From contig CM057065.1 of assembly GCA_029945375.1 (NCBI GenBank), positions 868,001 through 932,000 of the forward strand: a stretch of 64,000 nucleotides of DNA, read 5' to 3'. Made by a program: the position numbers and the translations under genes. Origin of the DNA: Agaricus subrufescens. Taxonomy: Eukaryota > Basidiomycota > Agaricomycetes > Agaricales > Agaricaceae. Position 1 is the first letter of the stretch; each line of letters begins with the position of its first letter. Positions 46,675 to 57,763 of the stretch are shown piece by piece. Below the pieces are notes generated by a model, which was not told where the DNA came from, made no database searches, and was given only the letters and a program-made list of their open reading frames with translations.

Positions 46675-49642
46675 ATGCCCGCCTTCTGTATCCCCCTCCG
46701 TCAGCTCTTGCCTTTCCGCCGCTCACAGCGCTCTCGTTCACCAAATTCAGCTTCAGCTGGGCCTGGTGATAACGAAGCCTTATCCCATTCTCCGCATCCT
46801 AGCCCTTCCCCTGCTCTGTCCTCTCGTCCTCCCTCTACATGTGGTGCCCCGGAGCAGCCCGTCCATGCCATTGGCACCTCTCGTCTGCTACCCTCAAGTG
46901 ACCTAGCAAATCCTCCAATTTTTGTAGGTCGTGGTCGTGACAGGTCAACAGAAAATCCCAGTGGTTCACCCTCGCAGGTTCTACAGCCAATCAACGCTGT
47001 TGGACCGGAACCTGCGTCCCAGCCTACTCCACAAGATTCGATTGCGCACCCGCCCACTCATCCCCCCTTTCTTCCTGATTCCCAAGACTTGACTCAAGCC
47101 ATGCATCCCACGTGTTCGCTCGTGGGGGTGTCGCAGCAATCTTTTGCCATAGAACATCAGCGCGTGAGTATTGTTTGTGATTATGCCTGTGAGCCGGGAT
47201 GCTGAGACATTCGAAGACGACGCCAGGAGAGAGTTCAGCGCTGTCACAGTACACAATGCAAGAAAATTTCAAGGATGCGCATGATTTTACCATGGTGGGG
47301 CCGACCTTCATCAAAGGCAATGGTGAGAGACGTCCAGTTTGCCAATACGTGTCAGGAGCTGAACAATGTCTTCGCTAGTCACATTGACAAATATCAACAC
47401 GTCGACATACTGTAAGCGGCCCACCTCTTTCGTTGCCACTACTGATCGCTATACTTGCAGTCATGGAAAAACTTCTGGAGAGGACGATCCGAGGAGCAGC
47501 TTCTGATTCCTCCGATCGTTATCCACCACCGCGTTGTCATCCCGGCACACGTTTGGAAATCCTCGAACGATGCCTCCATTTCATCGCCCACTGCAGTGAC
47601 CAGCAAAAGATGCGCTGGGTAGTTGGCTCAGCTGGTGTAGGCAAATCGGCCATCATGCAAAGCGTCGCCGACTCTCCCCAACTTAAAGTGGCCTCCAACG
47701 CGTCGGTCTTCTTTTCTATCAATGGACGTGATGATGGAACCAAGGCCATTATCACATTTTCCTACCAGCTTGCCGCGAAATCTAAAGTTTATTGTAATGT
47801 CATCGAGGATATAATTACACATGAACCATCTCTCCTGGAATCGTCTATACCTCGTCAATTCCAAAAATTCATTGTTGATCCCTTCATCCACAACCACGCC
47901 CTGAACTCTGCTGGCCGGGTGCTGATCATCATCGACGGACTTGATGAATGCAAACAAACACATATCCAAGTCGAGCTCCTCGAACTTGTCTCTACTTTCT
48001 GCATTTCGCACCCTTCCTCACCCATCGCATGGCTGATTGCTAGCCGCCCCGAAACCCACATCACTTCTTTCTTTTCTAGACCAGAAGTAGCACCGGCATA
48101 TGTGAAGGAGGAAATTGCCGTGGATTCTGACAAGGCTCGGGCAGATGTCGAATCATATCTTCGCGACGAGTTGACAAAGATGAGGAGGACATTTGACTTT
48201 CTCGGTCCTCAATGGCCTGATGAACAACATCTGTGGAAATTGGCGCGTGCTGCGGGCGGGCTATTTGCATATGCGGCTACTGCCACGAGATACATTGGAG
48301 ATCCAAATGTTGGAGACCCGGTATCGCAGCTCTCTGACGTCCTGAATGTCATTGATGAGCTTCCTCTACACGATGTGCCACAGGACCAACACCCGATGGC
48401 TCTACTTGATGCATTGTATACCCGAATTCTGTCGAATATTCCTCGCAGAGTGTTGATAAATATTCGAAAACTCCTATTGTTACTGGCATCCGATTGGGAT
48501 TCTGCTCTCGACCTTCAAGATGAAAAGAACTTTGTTGTCCTGTGCAATTGGTTAGGTATGACTGCCGATGAAGCATATGCTGCTCTCAATCGCCTCCGGT
48601 CTGTTTTGAATTTGCCCCAACGCCATGAAGCCCATGGAAAAGTGCCCGAACCATTCCATAAATCATTCATCGACTACTTATACCGGTCCGCATTTTCGCC
48701 TGATATCGTACTTGAAGCGCAGGAAATCAAGAGCCAATGCGCGATCAGGGTATTAAACGAAGCCTCTGGTAGTGTTGATTTTGGCGATAGATATTATGGC
48801 TTTTACTATGGCAGGCTGGCTCATACTGGTGGTACAGGTGACCAGATTTCGATTACTTGGTGGATTAATGAGGGAGTTAACTGGGGTGATGATAAAACAC
48901 GATTGGGTATGTATAAGCTGGCCGTGGGAGAAGTTGTGGCCGGGATGAAACGAGGAGATCCAGTGTTCCAGACTGAGTTCTACGTTCGGCTCTTGACCAC
49001 TCAATTTGTGATCTATGACCAGGTCAATTTTCCACATCATAAGTTGTGCGAATTTGTGTTTGTGAGTGTCACAGAATCTGTTTCTTTCATATCTGTGTGA
49101 CTAAAATTATGCATCAGGATAAATCTTGGTGTCGTCAATTCATGATGTGTGGCGTACTCAAGCAAATACCTGCCAGGGTAATTCCCATCACCCAAATCAG
49201 CAATTATTTGGAACTTGAACTGCAATTCTATCATCCCGTGACAACGACGCCTCTACCTGACCCATGGAATTCATCTTGCGAGGTGAGTGAAAGATTTTTG
49301 TTTGTGTGTACCCATTGACGTTGTCCTGTACAGCATGAACGGGTGGGCCAATGGGACCAAGGAAAGGAGTACGGTTGGACAACGGTCTTTCAGAAACGTC
49401 ACTGTCATTTCTGCCTTGAAAGGCTTGAACGCCAATTCAAGAGTTGGATTAGCCATAATCCGGATCATACTGTCCTAATTATGTTCACTGCAACAAAATA
49501 CAGCTGTGTTGAAGTTCAGCTTGTTGATCCGGAGGATGGTGTATCAGAGTGGACTTATCGTTTCTGGATTCGGTGCTTTTATGATGACGAGCTTAGGAAG
49601 CTTAGGGAGCATTATATAACATCTTGTTTTTCTACCGAGTAG
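46675..49642 (+). CDS. NLR-like NACHT NTPase, copy 6
   Basis: Exons: 46675-47163, 47217-47322, 47379-47411, 47461-49061, 49118-49282, 49334-49642 (2703 nt, 900 residues). It starts MPAFCIPLRQLLPFRRSQRS. The P-loop, Walker B and sensor motifs are intact. From about 48265 to 48975 it is nearly identical in DNA to copy 4 (23720-24430), while the following C-terminal exons differ strongly, including ITQISNYLELELQFY in exon 5. The zinc-like motif is CHFC with HNPDH. Last copy of the array in this window. Confidence 0.86.
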
Positions 49643-49960
49643 CTCTCATTTCAAATTCTGGCCCTAATTTGTATCTCTGACTTTGGAATTTATGGATGTT
49701 TTCTGCGATCTCTGTACAACTTTTGATGTTATGCATTCACATTCTAATTTAATGACACCAATTTACTTCTTTTATCAAATTGTTCTTTTTTCCATCCCAG
49801 GGCTGAGTTCTAATGTCATGTACAAGCAGCACTTGTCCAATGTACTTTCCTGCTACAGACACCCCGATATATCCTGAGCAGCTGTTTTGCTGGCAAGTCA
49901 ATCGATGCATGGTAATATGGAGACATGAGTGTGTGAATAATAGTTATATAGTCTGATCTA
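49643..49960. other. Post-gene block of copy 6
   Basis: Short conserved 3' flank (GGAATTTATGGATGTTTTCTGCG...), ending at the insertion of the 11.15-kb element. It continues at 61120. Confidence 0.6.
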
Positions 49961-49969
49961 AGGGTAGTC

Positions 49970-50100
49970 CAGGCTCCTACCCAGCCCCTTTTGTGCTTCG
50001 GACTTTGCCATGTAAACACAGACAAATGCAATCTAGTTGCAGTCCTAGTGCAGCAAGGGGCTGGCACTTTATGTCAATCAGCCATCACTGGTGGCTGACC
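49970..50100 (+). repeat. Left inverted repeat of the 11.15-kb element
   Basis: It begins CAGGCTCCTACCCAGCCC and pairs with 60989-61119 in reverse complement. Confidence 0.8.
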
Positions 50101-51073
50101 TAATTCTCTAAAAATGGGATTATAATGAATATTTGTTTTTGACATCTATTGTGACATGACATCTGTCATACGAGTTCGGAATGACTGACTTCTGCAGCAT
50201 CAATGTTGTCATACAAGAGTTCAAAGTATCCTTGTCAATTACCCTGCATAGAGGTACCAGGAAAAGGCTACAGTAACATGGTAGTTAAGGAAGCTGTTGG
50301 CATTTTGCCATTTACATCTGAAATTATACATGACTGAACTGTTGAAGAGACTAGATCGGTGTAAATGTGGAAAATAAAATATAAAAATATAAAATCAAAT
50401 GTGAATGCAACCCTTTGAATTACACTGAGTCTTGAGTGCAGTTTGTGGGGAGAATAAATCAGAAAGAAAGTGAAAGTAAGAGTCTTAATTAAGTATTAAA
50501 TGAAAATAGGGGTAGAATAGAAATGTGAAACAAGTCTCAACTGAATAGAGACCTCTTCCAGACCTATGCTGTTTCAATTAGAACCTTTGCAACAAGGGGC
50601 TAAGCTCACAATGACTGTCCTCAATAGGATGGGTTAGACACCTATCTAGGAGGGGTAGTGAGTCCACCCTAGTGATGCCTCAACAAACTTGGAGAGTCTT
50701 GACCTGCCTTCGTGCTTTGAGAGACTGCAAGACAAGTCAAGCTAGCACTGAATGCTATTGTGATCCTATTAGACCAGTGAAGATACTCTCTCAAGCAGAA
50801 CACAAGTCCTTCCAAGTTGAGAAAGAACTTTAAGAAATGTTTAGAACACTGTGAAGTTTAACCAAACTCAATTTCACTTGCACAGTGCTTGGGCAAAGAT
50901 TTGATCCTGAACCTTGTCCTCAACTGGTGACTATACTGTATATGATACACAATAAAAAACTGAGACAAAATAAACAAATATGAAACAGATAACCAAGTCT
51001 GTATCCAGCACTGAATGGGTATAGTCTCCTTGACTCATCCTTCACCACCAATCAACAGTCTTGACTATTCAGT
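50101..51073. other. Left internal part of the 11.15-kb element
   Basis: A/T-rich, CpG-poor sequence with no open frame of note. It ends at the CTCCT duplication of the gypsy element. Confidence 0.5.
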
Positions 51074-51078
51074 CTCCT

Positions 51079-51725
51079 TGTTATATCCCGTTTCCAGAAC
51101 TTTCCAATCATTCCCGACATTTCCTTTTCTATCTAGAACGTTCCATTTCCATTTCCGGTATGTTCCAAGGTATCCCGCTGTCAAGTTTCCTTTCAATGGG
51201 ATCCGCTCGGGACCATTGTCTTTCGGGTTCCTTTAATTGGTAAGTCCGCTTCCCAGAACCGGTAGTGGTTGGCCAGTTATGCTGTAGTTCCCTTTCCGGA
51301 ACTACAGTTGTGCTCCCGTGGTTGCTCTATGACCAACGCAATGCGGGCCGTAACTTTCCAACGGCCAATGCGACTGTATCCGGATCAGTACTCATTCCTA
51401 TTGTGATGTGATTGCTATATCTCTATTCCGATTCCTATTTCTATTTTCCGGAACTATTCCTTTTCCGTAATTTACTCCTGTATACCTTTATATATAAGTT
51501 CCGCATTCCTGTATCTATTCCTCAGTCTGAAATCGACTTAGATTCTATTCCCTCTCAATTCCTATCCTTCCGCTAAGCGTTCTGCAACCTGTATTCTATT
51601 CCACTATCACTCTCTAGGCATCTGGAACCCACTGGAGGGCACAGTGCACCTTTGTGTCGCTGAGGCCAACGCCTATCCCCAGAATGGAACCGCCTAGTTC
51701 CGACTCTGCGGTCGTAGTCTTAACA
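51079..51725 (+). repeat. 5' LTR
   Basis: 647 bp, TG...CA ends. TATATATAAG at 51489-51498 is a likely TATA box. It carries an ATG at 51684 in frame with gag, which the 3' LTR lacks (ACG). Confidence 0.95.
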
Positions 51726-53240
51726 GTATTTCAGACTCCCGCTCCAGCTGGTTCCACACTTCGCTTTTGTATGAGTCGCACTCGCAGTGTTACTTTCGCA
51801 TCTGGTACTCCTCCTGGCGACATTCCGCTTCCCCCTGCTCATCAACCTAAACCTTGCAGTTCCGCGAAAACTTCGGATTCTCATACCCCTGTTTCCAAAA
51901 CCCCTGACATGTCTCACCAAGTTTCCAGTTCGGGTTCTCGCACCCCTCAAGACCGGGAAGGTTCTCAATTGGTACCCCCTGGTCGCTCTCAGGAGGGTAC
52001 TCCTGTTTCCGACATTCCTGGTACTCACCAGAACCCCAGAATTTACGATGGATCGGGTGGAAGGGAAAAGGGTAAGGGAAGAGATGGTGGTGGTGATGGT
52101 GATGACGGAGGTGGAGATGGAGGTGGAGATCCGGGAGATGAGGATGGAGATGGAGAAGAGGATGGAGATGACGATGAAGCTGGTCAACATGTTCTGAATC
52201 GCGTTTTAGCCAACCTCCTATCAACTATCTTGGATACACTCACTCAGAATTCTTTGCAACCTCCTGCCAAAACTCCTAAAGTTGCAATCAAGGAACCGAC
52301 TTCTTTCAACGGCAAGGAACCTCACAAGCTCAATGAATTCATTTTTCAGTGCCGCCTCTACTTCGAGGCTAATCCAAATCAATTTCCGTCACAACACACA
52401 AAGGTTTCCTTCGCCCTCTCTTATCTTTCCGGTTCCGCTCAAACTTGGTTTCAAACAACTCTCGAGGAGAATCCGATATGGGAATTAGTTCCCTGGTATA
52501 ATGACTGGGACTTGTTCATTGATGAACTTGTCTCCAATTTTGGTTCCTTGGATCCGGTAAACGAGGCTGCGGAAGAGATTGAGCATCTTACCATGTCTGC
52601 TAATGACCACATCAACAAGTATAACATCTCATTTACTTGCCTCGCATTGCATCTTCACTGGCCGGATTCTGTTTTGGTCCATCACTATTATTGCGGTCTT
52701 CCCGATCGCATCAAGGACATACTTTCCTCACTTCCAACTGACAAACCCTCTACTCTTTGGGAATTATGGGACCTGGCTATGCGCATCGACAACCGCCACT
52801 GGGAACGCCATCACGAACAGAACCGTGCCAACAAGCAATCCACTTCGAAGGACTCCAACCCACAACAAAAGCAGAAGAACAAACCCGCAAATTCCGGCAA
52901 CAACAATTCGCAATTGCAATCATTGTCTTCCGGTAACCAATCCAACAACAATGCTAAACCTGGAAAACCCGCAAACGCAAATTTGCAATCCGGTTCCTCT
53001 TCCTCTTCCTCAAATCCTCTCGCAAACGTCCTCGGTCGCAATGGCAAACTCACTCCTCAAGAACGCCAGCGTCGGAAGGACAAGAACTTGTGTATGTTCT
53101 GCGGAGGAGGCAGCCATACCACTGAGAATTGCCTGAAGAAGAATACCAGCAAATCCAACAACTCTAACAAGCCAAAGGGCCGATCAGCTGTAGCTGAAGG
53201 TACTTCCATGAGTTCCGCTCCTGCGAGCTCGGGAAACTAA
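51684..53240 (+). CDS. Gag polyprotein
   Basis: The frame starts inside the 5' LTR (MEPPSSDSAVVVL at 51684; the frame is open from 51654) and ends TAA 53238-53240. Order: Pro/Ser-rich arm, a Gly/Asp/Glu-rich low-complexity stretch (about 52075-52185), a retrotransposon-gag capsid region (FNGKEPHKLNEFIFQCR... through RIKDILSSL), an Asn/Gln-rich linker, and a CCHC zinc knuckle CMFCGGGSHTTENC near 53095-53135. No break seen. If transcription starts downstream of 51684, a later codon such as CMSRTRS (about 51768) would be the start. Confidence 0.85.
   Translation: MEPPSSDSAVVVLTVFQTPAPAGSTLRFCMSRTRSVTFASGTPPGDIPLPPAHQPKPCSSAKTSDSHTPVSKTPDMSHQVSSSGSRTPQDREGSQLVPPGRSQEGTPVSDIPGTHQNPRIYDGSGGREKGKGRDGGGDGDDGGGDGGGDPGDEDGDGEEDGDDDEAGQHVLNRVLANLLSTILDTLTQNSLQPPAKTPKVAIKEPTSFNGKEPHKLNEFIFQCRLYFEANPNQFPSQHTKVSFALSYLSGSAQTWFQTTLEENPIWELVPWYNDWDLFIDELVSNFGSLDPVNEAAEEIEHLTMSANDHINKYNISFTCLALHLHWPDSVLVHHYYCGLPDRIKDILSSLPTDKPSTLWELWDLAMRIDNRHWERHHEQNRANKQSTSKDSNPQQKQKNKPANSGNNNSQLQSLSSGNQSNNNAKPGKPANANLQSGSSSSSSNPLANVLGRNGKLTPQERQRRKDKNLCMFCGGGSHTTENCLKKNTSKSNNSNKPKGRSAVAEGTSMSSAPASSGN
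53231..53237 (+). promoter_or_regulatory. -1 ribosomal frameshift site (GGGAAAC)
   Basis: The heptamer GGGAAAC is placed in the gag frame as G GGA AAC and followed at once by the gag stop TAA. The -1 frame is open through this point and continues as GKLIHGPLDSAQ into the protease. This matches the X XXY YYZ rule exactly. Confidence 0.65.
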
Positions 53241-56200
53241 TCCACGGTCCCCTTGACTCTGCACAGGTGGGGGATCGTGTTGACACCCTCTGTGCTTCAG
53301 AGAGAGTTTGTCTCAACACTTCCGCTCTTTCTGATCCGAATTCCCTTCGCGTTTTTCTTTCTCCTATGGACACTTCTTCTATTTCCAACATTCCTGCGCT
53401 GGTGGACAGTGGTTCAACTCATTGTTTTATTTTGAATTCCTTTGTTTGTAAACATGGTATTCCGACAGTTCCGATTCCTCCTGTTAAGCTTCATCTCTTC
53501 GATGGGACTTCTAGCTCTTTTGTTTCTGAGGTTGCGAAATTTCCTGTATCTTTTCCTACTGGTGAATCTATGACACTTTCCCTCTATGTCACTTCACTGG
53601 ATCCGCAGACTCTAGTGGTTCTTGGGCATGACTGGCTGTCCCGCTACAATCCGTTGATTGACTGGGTTACTGGCCGCATCACTTTCCGTTCCACTCCTGT
53701 CGAGATTCCACCTACTCTTTGCGCGCTGCCTTCCGATGACACTGTGCCACGAACGTCGGTATCAGATTCCATCACGGAAGCAACTTCTGATTCACCTGCC
53801 AGAATAGACATTCGTCTAGTCAATGCCGCTGCCTTTGCGCAAGCATCCCGACTTCCTGGCTCTCATCGCTTTGCCCTCAACCTTCACTCAGTTATCGCTG
53901 CGGCATCCTCTGTCGAGGAATCTCCTGTCGACCTTTCTGCTATTCCGGCAGAATACCATGATTTTGCAGATGTGTTCAGCAAGTCCCGTGCGGATATGCT
54001 ACCGACACATCGACACTACAATCTCAAAATCGATTTAGAGGACAGTACCGCACCTCCTATAGGTCCGATCTATTCCCTGTCACAAACGGAACTTCAAGCT
54101 CTTCGCAAATTCATTGACGAAAACCTCTCTATTGGTTTCATCCGACCCACAACCTCTCCCCATGGCGCTCCTGTTCTTTTTGTGAAGAAGAAGGATGGTT
54201 CCCTTTGTCTTTGCGTCGATTTCCGTGGTCTCAATCGGATTACTCAGAAAGATCGCTACCCACTTCCCCTCATTTCGGATCTCCTTGATTCTTCTCGCAA
54301 AGCTCGCATCTAGACAAAGATTGATCTTCGGCATGCATATCACCTTGTCCATATTGCGGAAGGCGACGAGTGGAAAACGGCCTTCCGGACTTATTACGGG
54401 TCTTTTGAATGGCTCGTCATGCCTTTTGGTCTTAGCAATGCTCCTGCCGCATTCCAGTGGTTCATGAACAACATTTTCCAGGACTTGCTAGACGTATGCG
54501 TTACCATCTACCTCGACGACATCCTCATTTATTCCGATGATCTGACTCAACACCGGAAACATGTCAGAGAGGTGCTGAAGAGACTTCGCGAACATGGTCT
54601 CTATGCGCGAGCTGACAAATGTGAATTCAATTCCGACATGGTGGAATATCTCGGGTATATCCTTTCAACTGATGGTCTCACTATGTCCGATGACAAGGTC
54701 AAGACTATCCAGGACTGGCCGGAACCTCGGAAAGTAAAGGACATCCAATCCTTCTTAGGGTTTGCAAACTTTTATTGTCGCTTCATCTATGGCTATTCCG
54801 ACATCGTGGTTCCCTTAACTCACCTTAATCACAAAGGGATCCCTTGGAATTTTGGTTCCAATGCCCGGAATGCCTTTGAAACCCTCAAGAAGGCCTTCAC
54901 TTCCGCTCCTGTCCTCACTCACTGGATTCTGGACTCGCAAATCATCATCAAGACTGATGCTTCCGACTACGCTTTAGCCGCTATCCTTTTCATTGTATCC
55001 CCTGACAGTGACATTCATCCTATCACATTCCATTCCCGCACTTTCTTGTCTCCGGAACTCAACTACGACACTCATGATAAAGAGCTTCTCGCTATCTTTG
55101 AGGCGTTCCGCATCTGGCATCATTACCTAGAGGGGGCTTCCCTTCCAATCGATGTCGCTACCGACCACAAGAACTTGGAATATTTCGCAACTACCAAGCT
55201 CCTTACCCGTCGGCAGGCACGATGGTCGGAATACCTCTCGCAGTTTAACTTGGTCATCCGTTTCTGACCCAGTAAACTAGGAATGAAGCCGGATGCTTTG
55301 ACGAGACACTGGGATGTCTACCTAAAAGGGGAGGATAAGGGCTACGCTTTGGTCAATCCGCACAACTTCCATCCAGTATTCACTCAAGAACAACTCGCTT
55401 CATCTCTCCGTGCCTCATCCCTCACAACCCCTGTGTTCCGTGCCGCTACTATCATAGATCTTTTGCAACTCCATTCCGACATCCTTTCCGCACTTCCCGA
55501 AGATCCCATTGCTGCACAACACCTCGCGTCGCCCCAAGGGAGATTGTCTTTCACTTCTGATGGCTTCCTTAGGCTTGATGACCAGATCTATGTTCCTGAT
55601 GCTAACACCTTACGACCTCGCATCACACAATACCACCACAACCATATCCTGGCTGGCCATTTCGGCCAGAATAAGACTCTGGAATTAATCTGAAGGAGTT
55701 ATATGTGGCCCAGAATCTGCAACTTTGTCAAGCACTTCTGCAAGAGTTGCGTTACCTGCATGCGATCCAAACCTCAACATCATCGACCCTACGGGACTCT
55801 CAAGCAGCTTCCGATCCCAGAACGTCCCTGGCATTCTATCTCTATGGACTTTATCGAGAAACTTCCGCAATCCTCCGGATTCGATAGCATTCTAGTTATC
55901 ATGGACCGCCTCACGAAACAAGCCATTTTCATTCCGACATACGATACCATTAATTCCGCTGAACTCGCTCGACTCTTCGTTATTCACGTATTCTCCAAGC
56001 ATGGTGTTCTGTCCCATGTTACTTCCGATCATGGTTCTGAGTTTGTATCTCATTTCTTCCGCTCTCTTGGCCAAGCACTCGACATGAAACTCCATTTCAC
56101 TTCCAGATATCATCCTGAAGGTGACAGTCAAACGGAACAGATGAATCAAACCCTGGAACAGTATCTCCGCATCTACTGCAACTATCAGCAAGACAACTGG

Positions 56201-56920
56201 TCGGAACTCCTCCCGCTTGCGGAATATGCATTCAATAACGCTCCCAGTGCTACTACCGGTATCTCACCTTTCTTTGCAAATAAAGGCTATCACCCATCCC
56301 TCGCTATCCATTCCAAACACGACCTCGCATCCTCACGAGCTCAGGAATTCGCTATTGATCTTGACAAACTTCATGCTACTCTCAAATACGAAATTGCATC
56401 CGCTCAACAACGCTACCAGGTATCCGCTGACGCTCATCGGTTACCAGCACCCGACTTCGGAATTGGTCAAAGAGTATTCGTCAAGGCAAAGTATTTCCGC
56501 ACTACCCAACCGTCAAAGAAGCTTTCCGAAAAGTATCTTGGTCCCTACGAAATTATTGCTCAGGCCGGAACCCATTCCTTCACTATCCGACTTCCAAATT
56601 CTATGCGTGCCATCCATCCGGTATTCCATGTCTCCATGCTCGAACCCGCAACTACCAATCAAATTCCGGATCGCGTCCAACCTCCTCCAGATCCCGTTGA
56701 CGTCAAAGGTGAACCGGAATACAAAATATCTTGCATCGTCAACTCCAAGGTCAATCGCCAGAGGGTGTGCAAGTTATTGTACAAGGTATTGTGGATGGGC
56801 TATGAGGATACCGATGAGGAATTCTCTTGGCTTCCCGCAACGGAACTCAGTCACACTATGGAATTGGTTTCCAATTTTCACGCTGCTTATCCCGCTAAGC
56901 CTGGTCCTCTTCCACTTTAG
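53232..56920 (+). pseudogene. Pol polyprotein with three nonsense codons
   Basis: One frame throughout. Protease has LVDSGSTHCFI (53400). Reverse transcriptase has VDFRGLNRITQKDRYPLP and IYLDDILIYSDD. RNase H has KTDASDYALAA and TDHKNLEYF. The integrase zinc part is HHNHILAGHFG with CKSCVTC. The integrase core is MDFIEKL, TSDHGSEF, DSQTEQMN (D, D, E). The chromodomain is near the end (KLLYKVLWMGYEDTDEEFSW). Stops: TAG 54311-54313 within RT, TGA 55265-55267 and TGA 55691-55693. Both TGAs sit where relatives typically have Arg and would arise from CGA by a CpG transition. Otherwise full length. Confidence 0.9.
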
Positions 56921-57124
56921 TTCTTTTCCGCTGATCTCTTTCCGATTCTCTTAATTCCTATCCGACTTTCTCAAGTTCATATCATTTCATTTTTTCTTAT
57001 CATTCCGGTTTCTTTCAAGGCATTCCATCGCATTCAATTTGGATTCCCATGACAACCTCAACTACAAGTATCCTAAAGTTCATAGTTCAAAAAACAAATA
57101 TACATTGGGAGGCGCCAGAACAGA
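56921..57124. other. Gap between pol and the antisense frames
   Basis: Pyrimidine-rich, no coding content seen. Confidence 0.5.
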
Positions 57125-57748
57125 TCACATCCACCCTCCTGATCCACCGGGACTTCCTCCATACCTTGACCCCGACTGCCTAGCCTGATCCCTGTAATCC
57201 ATCTGCTGATCCGATCTCTCACCTCCATACCAACCCCAACAACCCTCACCTTCCTGACGCACGTCTGTGTTCAAGCGCATTGCATCCACCATGTTCCGCA
57301 TCTCTCTCGTCTGTTCCTCCGCTGCTCTCCGCACTCTTTCTTGTGCATCCGTATTCCGATCCAAGGCCTCCAGATTTTCCTGACGCGTCTCCAGGCTCTG
57401 TCTTTTCAAATCATTTACCTCCTCCAAGGCCTTCCGAGCCTTCGCATTTTCATCCGCACTCCTCGCTGTCTCAATCCGCAGCCTCTTCAATTCTGATGCT
57501 ACACCATCCACGGAAGATTTCTGGACTTCCACATTGGGTTGCGGATTGGAAAGGGATCGAGGATGCGCAGGGGAATGGCGTGGAATCTCTTGATGCGGAA
57601 TCTCCTTTCCGGGACTCGAAGCGGGGGATGAAGATGATTCCGGAAGGAATAACTTATCCTTTTGAGTTGGCCTTGGAGCCACAGGCGGTTTCTTATTGTA
57701 GGGAGCGGCGGGAGTGGTAGGGGCAGTGGCGGAACTGTCATCGGACAT
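57125..57748 (-). CDS. Antisense coiled-coil protein inside the gypsy element
   Basis: 207 codons read against the retrotransposon. Starts MSDDSSATAPTTPAAPYNKK, Pro/Ser-rich first 75 residues, then a long charged helix (SELKRLRIETARSADENAKA ... EQTREMRNMVDAM) typical of a coiled coil, and a Gly/Ser/Tyr-rich end. Only 15 bp separate its start from the end of the next antisense frame. A branch-like CTGAC then CAG lies between them, but the phases I tried do not join. Function unknown. Confidence 0.55.
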   Translation of the reverse strand: MSDDSSATAPTTPAAPYNKKPPVAPRPTQKDKLFLPESSSSPASSPGKEIPHQEIPRHSPAHPRSLSNPQPNVEVQKSSVDGVASELKRLRIETARSADENAKARKALEEVNDLKRQSLETRQENLEALDRNTDAQERVRRAAEEQTREMRNMVDAMRLNTDVRQEGEGCWGWYGGERSDQQMDYRDQARQSGSRYGGSPGGSGGWM

Positions 57749-57763
57749 TCTGCTGGTCAGTAG

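Noticed and set aside
49970..50100. Left inverted repeat as a tRNA or structured RNA gene
   Set aside because: No tRNA box A/B or cloverleaf. The match is to the distant right end of the element, with flanking target duplication.
56217..56954. 245-codon frame overlapping the integrase in another phase
   Set aside because: Low-complexity Ser/Pro/Leu/Ile translation of the pol frame, with no independent evidence.
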